Part shown: in pieces, positions 34,670 to 44,071 of the stretch | Numbering within the stretch: the stretch's first letter is position 1 | How the letters are laid out: every line of letters begins with the position of its first letter | Source: Flavobacterium sp. Root935 | GTDB lineage: Bacteria; Bacteroidota; Bacteroidia; Flavobacteriales; Flavobacteriaceae | Direction of reading: 5' to 3' | NCBI RefSeq assembly: GCF_001429295.1 | Contig: NZ_LMJL01000010.1 | Location: forward strand, 578,529 to 642,528 | Length of the DNA stretch: 64,000 nt | Notes under the pieces: generated by a model | The model's database searches: none | What the model saw: only the letters and a program-made list of their open reading frames with translations | What the model was told of the DNA's origin: nothing | Program-made: the position numbers and the translations under genes

Positions 34670-35401
34670 ATGTCTGAAAAAATAACTCCGTATAAAGACT
34701 CTTCTTTAGGTAAAAAAGAGCAAGTAACCCAAATGTTTGACACCATTTCTGGGAATTACGACAATTTAAACCGTGTCATTTCATTTGGAATTGATGTAAA
34801 ATGGCGTAAAAAAGTATTGAAAATAGTCTCAGACAAAAAACCAAAAGTTATTCTGGACATTGCAACAGGAACTGGCGATTTGGCTATTTTACTTGCACAG
34901 ACTAATGCTGATAAAATTATTGGTTTAGACATTTCTGAAGGAATGCTGGAAGTTGGAAAAAAGAAAGTTGCAGAAAAAAATCTTTCTAATATTATTGAAT
35001 TAGTTTTAGGCGATTCTGAAAACATGCCTTTTGAGGATAATTATTTTGACGCTATTACGGTAAGTTTTGGTGTTAGAAATTTTGAAAACCTTGAAAAAGG
35101 TTTTGGAGAAATCTTAAGAGTTCTAAAACCAAATGGTGTTTTTGTTATATTAGAAACTTCTGTTCCAGATAAGTTCCCTTATAAACAAGGTTATAATTTT
35201 TATAGTAAAAATATACTTCCGTTAATCGGGAAATTATTTTCTAAAGACAATGATGCCTATGGTTATTTATCTGAATCTGCTGCTGCTTTTCCTTATGGAG
35301 AAGCGTTAAACAATATTTTGAGAAAAACTGGGTTTATAGATGTTGTGGCAATGCCTCAAACTTTTGGTGTCGCAACGATTTATTCTGCATCTAAAAAATA
35401 G
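34670..35401 (+). CDS. ubiE: demethylmenaquinone methyltransferase
   Basis: A 243-residue SAM-dependent methyltransferase for the last step of menaquinone synthesis. It has [20 protein letters not shown] at the N terminus, the SAM loop [37 protein letters not shown], and the C-terminal Y.YL..S.A.FP pattern ([12 protein letters not shown]). Menaquinone is the expected quinone in this group. It is followed by porT after one base. Confidence 0.95.
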   Translation: MSEKITPYKDSSLGKKEQVTQMFDTISGNYDNLNRVISFGIDVKWRKKVLKIVSDKKPKVILDIATGTGDLAILLAQTNADKIIGLDISEGMLEVGKKKVAEKNLSNIIELVLGDSENMPFEDNYFDAITVSFGVRNFENLEKGFGEILRVLKPNGVFVILETSVPDKFPYKQGYNFYSKNILPLIGKLFSKDNDAYGYLSESAAAFPYGEALNNILRKTGFIDVVAMPQTFGVATIYSASKK

Positions 35402-35402
35402 T

Positions 35403-36113
35403 ATGAAAAAAGCTGTAATCTTATTTTTATTGGTCTTCGCGACAAAAGGGTATTCTCAATTTGCTAAAAACATGTTTAGCAAAGACCCTATTATTAATCT
35501 TGAAAACTGGCAAAAGCAGCGTGTCTACTTTGGCTATTATTTAGGTTTTAATAGTTTTGACTTTAAATTTGATTACAAAACTCCTGTACAAGCTGATATT
35601 CAGGTAAAAAAAACTACTGGTTTTAATGTGGGTGTTGTTGCCGATTTAAGATTACAGGAATATATTAATCTGCGTTTTGAACCAGGATTGTATTATACAA
35701 AACGTGATTTATATTTTCCTGGCGTAGGAACTTCAGAAAATGATTATTTGAGAGAAGTAAATAGTACTTATATTCACTTTCCTTTATTATTAAAATTCTC
35801 TGCTTTGCGTACAGGAAACATTCGTCCTTACTTAGTTGGCGGTATGTCTACAACTTTAAATTTATCGAGTAATTCTAAATCTAAAGACGATAACTTTCAG
35901 CAGAAATTTAGAGTTAAACAATGGACCGCTGCTTATGAATTAGGTGTAGGAATTGATATTTTTACTGAATACTTTATTTTCTCGCCTTCTGTAAGAGGAA
36001 TGTTTGGTATAACCGACGAACTTATCAGAGATAATACTGCAGATAGTCCGTGGACTGGAAATATTGATTCAATGAAATCTAGAGCAATTTTAATAAATTT
36101 CACTTTTCATTAA
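35403..36113 (+). CDS. porT: PorT family outer membrane protein of type IX secretion
   Basis: A 236-residue outer membrane beta-barrel protein. The signal peptide MKKAVILFLLVFATKGYSQ fixes the start at 35403 (the open frame extends back into ubiE). The body has alternating beta strands and conserved GFNVGVVADLRL, LRFEPGLYYTKRDL and LVGGMSTTLNL. PorT is needed for the type IX secretion system in Bacteroidota. The ubiE-porT neighbourhood is common in Flavobacteriia, which supports the name. Confidence 0.85.
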   Translation: MKKAVILFLLVFATKGYSQFAKNMFSKDPIINLENWQKQRVYFGYYLGFNSFDFKFDYKTPVQADIQVKKTTGFNVGVVADLRLQEYINLRFEPGLYYTKRDLYFPGVGTSENDYLREVNSTYIHFPLLLKFSALRTGNIRPYLVGGMSTTLNLSSNSKSKDDNFQQKFRVKQWTAAYELGVGIDIFTEYFIFSPSVRGMFGITDELIRDNTADSPWTGNIDSMKSRAILINFTFH

Positions 36114-36122
36114 AACAAAAAT

Positions 36123-36851
36123 CTAACTATTTCGTTTAAATTCACTAAGAATAATTGCTGTTGCAGTAGCTACATTTAAACTTTCGGTTTTTTGCAGCTC
36201 TCCAAATCTAGGAATTGTTAGACGAGTTGTAACTACTTTCTCAATCTCTTCTGAAATACCGTTAGCTTCGTTACCCATAATAATGATGCCGTCTTGAGGT
36301 AATTCTGATTGATAGATATTTGCGCCGACCATAAAAGTTCCAAAAACGGGCAGTTTAGTTTGAGCAAGGAAAGATTTTAAATCAACGTAATTTATATTTA
36401 CCCTAGTAATGGAGCCCATTGTTGCTTGTACTACTTTCGGATTATAAATATCTACTGTTTCTTTAGAACAAATTACTTGTTTAATGCCAAACCAATCGCA
36501 GAGACGTAAAATAGTTCCTAAATTTCCAGGATCTCTAATATCGTCTAAAGCCAAAATTAAGCCCGAATCAATTATTTGCTTTTCGGCAGGAATTTTGAAA
36601 ACACCCAGACAAGAATTTGGAGTTGTTAAAGCACTTATTTTTTTTAGTTCTTGTTCATTAATAAGAGTTCGTTTAGAAGATTGAACCTCTTCAAAATCAT
36701 TTAATGTAGTGTATAAATGTTCTAATTCAAAATTGGATTGCAGAAATTCTTGAATTACTTTTACTCCTTCAGCAAAAAATAATTGATTAGCAAAACGCTG
36801 CTTTTTTTGATGTAAACTTGAGATAAGCTTTATTTGGTTTTTACTAACCAT
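36123..36851 (-). CDS. TrmH/SpoU family RNA 2'-O-methyltransferase
   Basis: A 242-residue SAM-dependent RNA methyltransferase of the knotted SPOUT class. The family motifs are LALDDIRDPGNLGTILRLCDWFG, GIIIMGNEANGISEE and LTIPRFGELQKTESLNVATATAIIL (each a conserved block). An N-terminal substrate-binding domain (FANQLFFAEGVKVIQEFL) precedes them. The frame extends upstream to 37043 inside the divergent tamL gene, so I start at MVSKNQIK (36851). The rRNA or tRNA target is unknown. Confidence 0.9.
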   Translation of the reverse strand: MVSKNQIKLISSLHQKKQRFANQLFFAEGVKVIQEFLQSNFELEHLYTTLNDFEEVQSSKRTLINEQELKKISALTTPNSCLGVFKIPAEKQIIDSGLILALDDIRDPGNLGTILRLCDWFGIKQVICSKETVDIYNPKVVQATMGSITRVNINYVDLKSFLAQTKLPVFGTFMVGANIYQSELPQDGIIIMGNEANGISEEIEKVVTTRLTIPRFGELQKTESLNVATATAIILSEFKRNS

Positions 36852-36860
36852 AAAATAATG

Positions 36861-36868
36861 TACTTTTG
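36861..36868 (+). promoter_or_regulatory. tamL promoter -7 box
   Basis: TACTTTTG, identical to the metK and purH boxes, 20 bases before the tamL TTG start and 10 bases from the start of the divergent methyltransferase gene. Confidence 0.5.
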
Positions 36869-36888
36869 AATTAAATATTAAAAAACAC

Positions 36889-39462
36889 TTGAAAAATAAT
36901 TCCACAAAAATAATAGCATTTCTTCTAATTGCAATACTTATTTGCGCTTGTAATGCCGTAAAAAGAGTTCCCGATGGAAAAAACCTTCTTGTAAAAAACA
37001 ATATTATAGTAAATGGCAAATCTTCAAACGACGAAATTGCCACAAATCAAATGTATCAAAAACCTAATGGTAAACTATTGGGTTACAAACTTCGATTGAA
37101 TTTATACAATTTAGCCAATTTAAATCCAGACTCAACTTACCAGGCAAAATTCAAAAACAATCCTGGCAAATATGAGCGTATGTCTAAAATATTATCTGCA
37201 AAACAAGTAGATCGTCTGGGACAGTCTTTTTATTACAAAGGAATTCATGAGTTTTTAAAAAATACTGGCGAACCTCCTGTAATTATTGATACTTCTAAAA
37301 CTAAAAAATCATTGCTTCGTTTGAAATTCTATTATTTCAATAATGGTTATTTTAATGTGAAGACTGATTATACTATTGATACAGTTGGACGAAAAAGAGC
37401 CGCAATTAATTATAACATCACTACTGGTCCTGCTTATAAGCTGGATACAATCAAAAGTAATATATTGACACCTGCACTAGATTCATTATACAAAACAAAT
37501 AATGAACCTTCTTTGTTAAAATCTGGCAATCAATACAAAACTACAGATTTTGAAGATGAAAAAAATCGTATTACAACATATTTCAGGAATCATGGTGCAT
37601 ATTACTTTCAGCCCACTTACGTAACTTTTGATATTGATACCATTGGTAAAAAGAATAAAGCTGATGTTACTTTAAATATTACTAATAATGTTATTCAAGG
37701 AAGAGATTCAAGCCGTACTGAACCTTTCAAACTATACACTATTAGCGACGTTAATATTTACACCGATTATTCTGCCGCAAATTCAAAGAAAAAACCAACC
37801 GACAGCACAACATACAATAATTTCAATCTTTACAGTTACAACAAACTTAAGTACAAGCCTCGTGCCATAACTGATGCTATTTTTATAACCAAAGGAAGTA
37901 CTTTCGCAGATTTTAGAACTACCCTTTCTTCTCGTTATTTAAATAATTTAAAGATTTTTAATTATCCTTCAATACAATATGAAGTAGACAAAAGAGATTC
38001 TACTGCTCAATCTCTTATTGCTAATGTTTATTTAACGCCTAGAAAAAAATATAGTTTTGGGGCAACTTTCGACGTAACACATTCTAACATTCAAGATTTT
38101 GGAATTGGAGCAAGTGTTTCTGAAACCATACGAAATGTATTTAATCGTGCCGAAACCTTAGAAATTTCTGCCCGTTTAAATATTGGTTCTTCAAGAGATA
38201 TGGCAAATCCGAATAACAATTTCTTCAATGTTTCCGAATATGGTTTGGATCTTAAATTGAACTTTCCGAGAATTTTACTGCCTTTTGGAACTGAAAAAAT
38301 CATTCCTAAAAGTATGATTCCGTCGACCTCTATTACTTCTGGTTTTTCAAAACAGCGGAATATTGGTTTAGATAAAGAGAATTTTACTGGAGGTATTGCT
38401 TATAATTGGTCGCCAAAACGTCATAACACTGCAAAATTAGAATTATTGAATGCACAGTTTGTTCGTAATTTAAATCCTGGCAATTATTTTAATGTCTATA
38501 CATCTTCTTATAATGATTTGAATAATATTGGAAAAGATTACAATATTAACCCACTTAACTGGGGAGAAACAACAGAAGAGCAAAATAGAAAAGACCTAAC
38601 GATACCTAATGGAACTACAGGTTTTACCAATGACGTTTTAACCAATCAAACAGCTTTACTGCCTGGAAATCCGGAATATAAAGAGGTACAAAGTATTGAA
38701 GAGCGCCGCATTAGGCTGACAGAAAATGATTTTATTTTGGCTACAAGTTATTCTTTCACTAAAACAACCAAAAAAGATTTAGCAGATAATAACTTCTATC
38801 AATTTAGAACAAAAATAGAATCGGCAGGAACATTATTATCTGCGATTTCAAGCATAGGAAATCTACCTAAAAATGCAAGAGGTAATTATGAGATATTCAA
38901 CTTAGAATACTCAGAGTATATCAAAACCGAATTTGATTACATTAAACACTGGGATTTCGGAAAAGAAAAAGTGCTTGCTGTAAGAAGCTTTTTCGGAATT
39001 GCAATTCCTTTTGGAAATTCAAATTATATTCCATTTTCACGAAGTTATTATGGCGGAGGTTCAAATGACAACCGTGCATGGCAGCCTTATGCTTTAGGAC
39101 CTGGAAGCACAAATGCTGTAAATGACTTTAATGAGGCAAATATGAAAATTGCAATGAGTGCAGAATTTCGTTTCAAAATTGCCGGAGATGTAAAGGGAGC
39201 GATCTTTGCAGATGCTGGAAATATCTGGAATGTGCTCGATAATGTTACTGATGAGAAAGCAAAATTTGACAACTTAAACGATTTAGAAGAAATTGCTTTA
39301 GGTACAGGATTTGGTTTAAGATACGATTTAAGCTTTTTTGTTATTCGTTTAGATTTAGGCTTTAAGACTTATAATCCGGCACATGAGAAGGGAGATCGAT
39401 GGTTTAAAGAATATAATTTTGGACACTCGGTTTTAAATTTTGGTATAAATTATCCGTTCTAA
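36889..39462 (+). CDS. tamL: BamA/TamA-type outer membrane assembly lipoprotein (TamL)
   Basis: An 857-residue outer membrane protein of the Omp85 superfamily. The start is a TTG codon at 36889; no nearby in-frame ATG exists. The N terminus has a lipoprotein signal (AILICAC, lipidated Cys at 21), then POTRA-like repeats (about 30-390) and a C-terminal barrel (YSFGATFDVTHSNIQDFG onward; end SVLNFGINYPF). The lipid anchor on an Omp85 protein is the TamL variant of Bacteroidota, which is thought to act with TamB in envelope biogenesis. Confidence 0.88.
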   Translation: MKNNSTKIIAFLLIAILICACNAVKRVPDGKNLLVKNNIIVNGKSSNDEIATNQMYQKPNGKLLGYKLRLNLYNLANLNPDSTYQAKFKNNPGKYERMSKILSAKQVDRLGQSFYYKGIHEFLKNTGEPPVIIDTSKTKKSLLRLKFYYFNNGYFNVKTDYTIDTVGRKRAAINYNITTGPAYKLDTIKSNILTPALDSLYKTNNEPSLLKSGNQYKTTDFEDEKNRITTYFRNHGAYYFQPTYVTFDIDTIGKKNKADVTLNITNNVIQGRDSSRTEPFKLYTISDVNIYTDYSAANSKKKPTDSTTYNNFNLYSYNKLKYKPRAITDAIFITKGSTFADFRTTLSSRYLNNLKIFNYPSIQYEVDKRDSTAQSLIANVYLTPRKKYSFGATFDVTHSNIQDFGIGASVSETIRNVFNRAETLEISARLNIGSSRDMANPNNNFFNVSEYGLDLKLNFPRILLPFGTEKIIPKSMIPSTSITSGFSKQRNIGLDKENFTGGIAYNWSPKRHNTAKLELLNAQFVRNLNPGNYFNVYTSSYNDLNNIGKDYNINPLNWGETTEEQNRKDLTIPNGTTGFTNDVLTNQTALLPGNPEYKEVQSIEERRIRLTENDFILATSYSFTKTTKKDLADNNFYQFRTKIESAGTLLSAISSIGNLPKNARGNYEIFNLEYSEYIKTEFDYIKHWDFGKEKVLAVRSFFGIAIPFGNSNYIPFSRSYYGGGSNDNRAWQPYALGPGSTNAVNDFNEANMKIAMSAEFRFKIAGDVKGAIFADAGNIWNVLDNVTDEKAKFDNLNDLEEIALGTGFGLRYDLSFFVIRLDLGFKTYNPAHEKGDRWFKEYNFGHSVLNFGINYPF

Positions 39463-39476
39463 TGCTAATTAATTCT

Positions 39477-39484
39477 TATTTTTG
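39477..39484 (+). promoter_or_regulatory. fbaA promoter -7 box
   Basis: TATTTTTG matches TAnnTTTG, 38 bases upstream of the start codon. Confidence 0.5.
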
Positions 39485-39522
39485 CAACCTAAAAACTAAA
39501 AACAACTATAAAAAAAATTACA

Positions 39523-40590
39523 ATGGCACACAATATTAAACCCGGAGTAGCTACAGGAGATCAAGTTCAGGAGATTTTTAATTATGCGAAAGAAAAAGGA
39601 TTTGCTTTACCTGCAGTAAACGTTACAGGATCTAGTACAATTAATGGAGTTCTAGAAACTGCAGCAAAATTAAATGCACCGGTTATCATTCAATTTTCTA
39701 ACGGAGGAGCACAATTCAACGCTGGAAAAGGATTATCAAATGCAGGCGAAAAAGCAGCAATCGCTGGTGGTATCGCTGGAGCAAAACACATTCACACTTT
39801 AGCAGAAGCTTACGGTGCAACTGTAATTTTACATACTGACCACTGTGCAAAAAAATTATTACCTTGGATCGATGGTTTATTAGATGCTTCTGAAAAACAC
39901 TTTGCAGAAACAGGAAAACCATTATTCAGTTCTCACATGATCGATTTGTCTGAGGAGCCAATCGAAGAAAACATAGAGATCTGTAAAGAATATTTAGCAA
40001 GAATGAGCAAAATGGGCATGACATTGGAAATCGAACTTGGTATTACAGGTGGAGAAGAAGATGGTGTAGACAACTCTGATGTTGACAGCTCAAAATTATA
40101 TACACAACCAGAAGAAGTAGCTTATGCTTACGAAGAATTATCTAAAGTAAGTCCTAAATTTACAATTGCTGCTGCTTTTGGAAACGTTCACGGTGTTTAC
40201 AAACCAGGAAACGTAAAATTAACTCCAAAAATCTTAAAAAATTCTCAAGATTTCGTACAAAAGAAATTCAACACTGGACACAACCCAGTAGATTTCGTTT
40301 TCCACGGAGGTTCAGGTTCTACACTTGAAGAAATCAGAGAAGGAATTAGCTACGGAGTTATCAAAATGAACATCGATACAGATTTACAGTTTGCATACAC
40401 TGAAGGAATCCGTGATTATATGGTTAAAAACCTTGACTATTTAAAATCTCAAATTGGAAACCCAGAAGGTGCTGATGCTCCTAACAAAAAATATTATGAC
40501 CCAAGAAGATGGGTTCGTGAAAGCGAAGTAACATTCAACGCAAGACTTGAACAAGCTTTTGCTGATTTAAATAATGTGAATACACTATAA
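39523..40590 (+). CDS. fbaA: fructose-bisphosphate aldolase, class II
   Basis: A 355-residue zinc-dependent glycolytic aldolase. It contains ALPAVNVTGSSTINGVLE, the metal-binding HTDHCAKKLLPW, SHMIDLSEEPIEENI, and VFHGGSGSTLEEI near the C terminus. Length and motifs match the FbaA-like class IIA enzymes. Highly expressed-type codon use is suggested by many GAA/AAA/GTA choices. accD follows after a 75-base spacer. Confidence 0.96.
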   Translation: MAHNIKPGVATGDQVQEIFNYAKEKGFALPAVNVTGSSTINGVLETAAKLNAPVIIQFSNGGAQFNAGKGLSNAGEKAAIAGGIAGAKHIHTLAEAYGATVILHTDHCAKKLLPWIDGLLDASEKHFAETGKPLFSSHMIDLSEEPIEENIEICKEYLARMSKMGMTLEIELGITGGEEDGVDNSDVDSSKLYTQPEEVAYAYEELSKVSPKFTIAAAFGNVHGVYKPGNVKLTPKILKNSQDFVQKKFNTGHNPVDFVFHGGSGSTLEEIREGISYGVIKMNIDTDLQFAYTEGIRDYMVKNLDYLKSQIGNPEGADAPNKKYYDPRRWVRESEVTFNARLEQAFADLNNVNTL

Positions 40591-40665
40591 TAAAAAAGTT
40601 TAAAGTTTCAGGTTTCAGGTTTAGCAACTTTAAACTTTAAACCTGAAACAAAAAAAACATTCAAT

Positions 40666-41520
40666 ATGGCTTGGTTTAAAAGACAAGAAAAAGGGATTAC
40701 GACCGCTACAGAAGATAAGATGGACGTTCCGAAAGGATTGTGGTACAAATCTCCTACTGGAAAAATTATTGATGCTGACGAATTAGCTCGTAACTTATTC
40801 GTAAGCCCTGAAGATGATTTTCACGTTCGAATTGGAAGCGCAACCTATTTTGAAATTTTATTCGACAACAACGAATTTGTTGAGTTAGATAAAAACATGA
40901 CATCAAAAGATCCTTTGCATTTTGTGGATACAAAAAAATATGCAGAGAGATTAAAAGATGTAATGGAAAAAACTCATCTTAAAGACGCTGTGCGTACGGG
41001 AGTAGGAAAATCTAAAGGAAGAGAACTTGTAATCTGCTGTATGGATTTTGCCTTTATTGGTGGATCTATGGGAGCTGTTGTAGGTGAAAAAATTGCAAGA
41101 GGTATTGATCACGCGATCAAAAACAAACTGCCTTTTGTTATGATTTCTAAATCTGGTGGAGCTCGTATGATGGAAGCTGCTTATTCTTTAATGCAATTAG
41201 CTAAAACTTCTGTAAAACTAGCTCAATTAGCTGAAGCTAAATTACCTTATATCTCTCTTTGTACAGATCCAACAACTGGAGGAACAACTGCATCTTACGC
41301 TATGTTAGGAGACATTAATATCTCTGAACCAGGCGCTTTGATTGGCTTTGCTGGCCCACGTGTTGTTCGTGATACTACTGGAAAAGATTTACCAGAAGGT
41401 TTCCAAACTGCTGAGTTTCTTTTAGAGCACGGTTTCTTAGACTTTATCACGCCAAGAAAAGAATTGAAAGATAAGATCAACTTATATATCGATTTGATTC
41501 AAAACAATGATATTAGATAG
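40666..41520 (+). CDS. accD: acetyl-CoA carboxylase carboxyltransferase, beta subunit
   Basis: A 284-residue subunit that with AccA moves CO2 from biotin to acetyl-CoA in fatty acid synthesis. The crotonase-like core is present ([61 protein letters not shown]). The N-terminal zinc ribbon seen in E. coli AccD is degenerate: the four Cys positions read Ser, Gly, Ser and Asp in [12 protein letters not shown] and [12 protein letters not shown]. Part of an apparent fbaA-accD unit with a terminator after it. Confidence 0.95.
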   Translation: MAWFKRQEKGITTATEDKMDVPKGLWYKSPTGKIIDADELARNLFVSPEDDFHVRIGSATYFEILFDNNEFVELDKNMTSKDPLHFVDTKKYAERLKDVMEKTHLKDAVRTGVGKSKGRELVICCMDFAFIGGSMGAVVGEKIARGIDHAIKNKLPFVMISKSGGARMMEAAYSLMQLAKTSVKLAQLAEAKLPYISLCTDPTTGGTTASYAMLGDINISEPGALIGFAGPRVVRDTTGKDLPEGFQTAEFLLEHGFLDFITPRKELKDKINLYIDLIQNNDIR

Positions 41521-41544
41521 TTTTTGAACTATTCAAAATAGAAA

Positions 41545-41576
41545 AATCCCAAGAAATTGCTTCTTGGGATTTTTTT
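41545..41576. terminator. terminator after accD
   Basis: An 11-bp stem (AATCCCAAGAA / TTCTTGGGATT, 5-base loop) followed by T residues on the plus strand; A-rich on the other side. Confidence 0.88.
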
Positions 41577-41691
41577 ATATCTACTGATGTGTCGTTCCTA
41601 CAGAACTTTTTTACTGAATAAATTCACCATAAACATGACATTGAATAGCAATCCTAAAATCCTTCTTCTTTGAAAAAACAAAAAAATTAAA

Positions 41692-42579
41692 TCATCCCGC
41701 TTTTTTCAAATCCTTTTTCAATTCCCTATCAGCAATTTTAAAAGCTAGTTTCTCACGCCAAATTGCATAGCGTTCTCTAAAAACTACTTTTATGGCGCTA
41801 TCGACTGCACCATGCATAAATAAGCTCCAAACGCTTCCCATTTTTCGAGTTATTGATCTATCCCACGCACGAAGACTTAGCGAGAAAGAGCCGTCTATGT
41901 AGCGCATCCAGTGCCACATTCCGGTAGGCATGAATAGAGTGTCTCCGTGTTCTAGGAAAACCTCATAGCCTTCTACTCCTTTTAGTGCCGGAAATTTTTC
42001 AAAATCTGGATTGGCAACATCATAATCTTCTAAAGCGTAAGTAGTATTTGGCACACAATAGAGCCTCTTTTTCCATTTATTATCGAACAAGATTATATGT
42101 TTTCTGCCACCAAAATGTGTGTGAAAGAGATGTGGTAGATCAATATCGTAATGCAGGAAAGTAATCGCCTTTGAGCCTCCAAAAAACATAGCAGGCATAC
42201 TTTCTATAAAACCACCCATTAATTCTTTGGGAATTTTTACATCATTAATTAATTCAGGCCTGTGTTTAAAAAGATTAAAGAAAAAAATACGTAATTGAGT
42301 CGGCTCCCTTTTTATTAAATCGAGATATTCACCAAATTTCATACTGGCAATAGAAGCATTAATTACTTTTGCAGGATCTGCCTTAGAATTATCAACTAGC
42401 TTTACTTCAATATCTCCTGCAATTTCTTTAAAATAATCCGTAGACCATTTTTCTCGTGCAGGCCAATCTTTGGTTAATCCTTTTATTATAAGAGGCTTTC
42501 TTTTATCTAGATAATTCTTTTTAAAATCTTCTCTAGAAATAGATTCAACTGTATCAACATTTTTTAGGATAAAGCTCAT
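41692..42579 (-). CDS. cupin-like (cupin_8/JmjC-type) dioxygenase domain protein
   Basis: A 295-residue cytoplasmic protein of the JmjC-related cupin_8 group, 2-oxoglutarate/Fe(II) enzymes that often hydroxylate proteins. It has KPLIIKGLTKDWPAREKW at the start, the first metal ligands in FLHYDIDLPHLFHTHFGG (H.D), and LEHGDTLFMPTGMWHWMRYI in the second half. The C-terminal 60 residues are basic and helical. Substrate unknown. It lies 79 bases after the permease gene on the same strand. Confidence 0.85.
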   Translation of the reverse strand: MSFILKNVDTVESISREDFKKNYLDKRKPLIIKGLTKDWPAREKWSTDYFKEIAGDIEVKLVDNSKADPAKVINASIASMKFGEYLDLIKREPTQLRIFFFNLFKHRPELINDVKIPKELMGGFIESMPAMFFGGSKAITFLHYDIDLPHLFHTHFGGRKHIILFDNKWKKRLYCVPNTTYALEDYDVANPDFEKFPALKGVEGYEVFLEHGDTLFMPTGMWHWMRYIDGSFSLSLRAWDRSITRKMGSVWSLFMHGAVDSAIKVVFRERYAIWREKLAFKIADRELKKDLKKAG

Positions 42580-42658
42580 TGTTTTCCGATTTAAATTATC
42601 TACACCACCACAACAATTATTCTAGTTTTAAAATTTCAGAAGCAAATACACACAATAA

Positions 42659-43906
42659 CTACATTCCAGTTCGAATAGCTTCTACGGGATCTAGATTTGC
42701 TGCAGAAATAGCAGGTAAAATTCCCGAAACTAAACCGATAAATGCCGCTAAACCAGTTCCTAAAAGAATATTTCCTAAACTCAAAACAAATTCAAAGTCA
42801 AGTAATTTAGTTAAGACTAAAGCAATTCCCCAAACCATAAGAAGTCCAATGATTCCGCCTATAACTGATAAAATTACAGCTTCAAATAAAAACTGGAATA
42901 AGATAAATTTATTTTTTGCTCCTAATGATTTCTGAATTCCGATAAGGTTTGTCCTTTCTTTAACAGAAACAAACATAATATTAGCAATTCCGAAACCACC
43001 AACCAAAAGCGAAAATCCACTGATTATCCATCCAACAACATTCATTTGTCCTAGAATCCCGTCAATAAAATCAGTAAATCCAGAAAGTACATTAATAAAG
43101 AAATTATCCATTTCTCCTGCTTTCATTCCGCGAATAGCTCGGAGTTTTTGAGCTATTTGAGCTTTATAAGCTTCCATGTCTACTCCTTTAACTGGTTTTA
43201 AAATAATTACTGGTGTCATGGCATCAGTGTCCCCGTACATTCTGCGTAAAAAATTGGCTGGAAGATAAACCGAAGTATCATTACTATCTCCAAAAAAACC
43301 TGCTCCTTGTTTTGCCATTACACCAATGACGGTAAATCGCTGTCCGTACAAACGGATATTTTTTCCAATTGGATCACTTGAACCAAAAAGTCCTTCAGCA
43401 ATATCATATCCAAGAACAATAACTGCTGTTCCAGAATTAGATTCAGATTCGTTATAAAATCTGCCTTTATCGAAACTTAATCCATCAATGTTAACCATTT
43501 CGCTTGACGATGGAACAATATTTACATCACTAACCGTTTTAGAATCGTATTTTAAACTTTCTCTATTTACAAAAAGCTGATATCCTACTTGATCAGTATC
43601 GTTCATTGAATTTTTCAACCCTATATACTCATCATATTTTACATTTGGAAACTGTTCTCTTTTCCATTGTGGAATTTCAGATGGCCCAAAGCAGAATTTC
43701 ATTAAATAAATCGTATTTTTATCTAAACTGCTCAAATCTTTAGAGATTTTTTTATCTAAAGAGTCAACGGCAGCCAAAACAGCAATAATTGAAAAAATAC
43801 CAATTGTAACACCTAAGAGCGACAACAAAGTACGTAATTTATTATTTCGCAAAGCGTTGATAGCAAAGCTCAGACTTTCTTTTAATAATCTTAAATAAAC
43901 AAGCAT
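42659..43906 (-). CDS. ABC transporter permease, MacB/FtsX type
   Basis: A 415-residue inner membrane protein. One helix near 20-45 (RTLLSLLGVTIGIFSIIAVL) is followed by a large periplasmic MacB_PCD domain (about 50-270) and three C-terminal FtsX helices with the family motif VKERTNLIGIQKSLGAKN. It ends LDPVEAIRTGM, typical of the group. No ATPase gene is adjacent in the window. Likely exports lipoproteins, peptides or drugs; the substrate is unknown. Confidence 0.9.
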   Translation of the reverse strand: MLVYLRLLKESLSFAINALRNNKLRTLLSLLGVTIGIFSIIAVLAAVDSLDKKISKDLSSLDKNTIYLMKFCFGPSEIPQWKREQFPNVKYDEYIGLKNSMNDTDQVGYQLFVNRESLKYDSKTVSDVNIVPSSSEMVNIDGLSFDKGRFYNESESNSGTAVIVLGYDIAEGLFGSSDPIGKNIRLYGQRFTVIGVMAKQGAGFFGDSNDTSVYLPANFLRRMYGDTDAMTPVIILKPVKGVDMEAYKAQIAQKLRAIRGMKAGEMDNFFINVLSGFTDFIDGILGQMNVVGWIISGFSLLVGGFGIANIMFVSVKERTNLIGIQKSLGAKNKFILFQFLFEAVILSVIGGIIGLLMVWGIALVLTKLLDFEFVLSLGNILLGTGLAAFIGLVSGILPAISAANLDPVEAIRTGM

Positions 43907-44039
43907 ATTTTAGTATTTTTCAATAAAGTAAAATTCAATAATTTAAAATCAAAAACCTAATAAAAGTTAACTTACTCATCAGTAGATTTTTTTAGCATTT
44001 TGTTACACTAATTTTTTTTAATATAATATATAAAAAAAC

Positions 44040-44047
44040 TACTTTTG
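44040..44047 (+). promoter_or_regulatory. purH promoter -7 box
   Basis: TACTTTTG, 24 bases before the chosen start codon. An upstream in-frame start at 44045 would fall inside the promoter, which supports the start at 44072. Confidence 0.6.
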
Positions 44048-44071
44048 CAGTCTCAAAATCATAACTACAAA

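Noticed and set aside
36852..37043. N-terminal extension of the RNA methyltransferase
   Set aside because: It overlaps the start, signal sequence and promoter of the divergent tamL gene. The family start is at 36851.
42579..42935. 118-residue plus-strand ORF over the end of the ABC permease
   Set aside because: It is antisense to the conserved FtsX C-terminal part and has no recognisable features.
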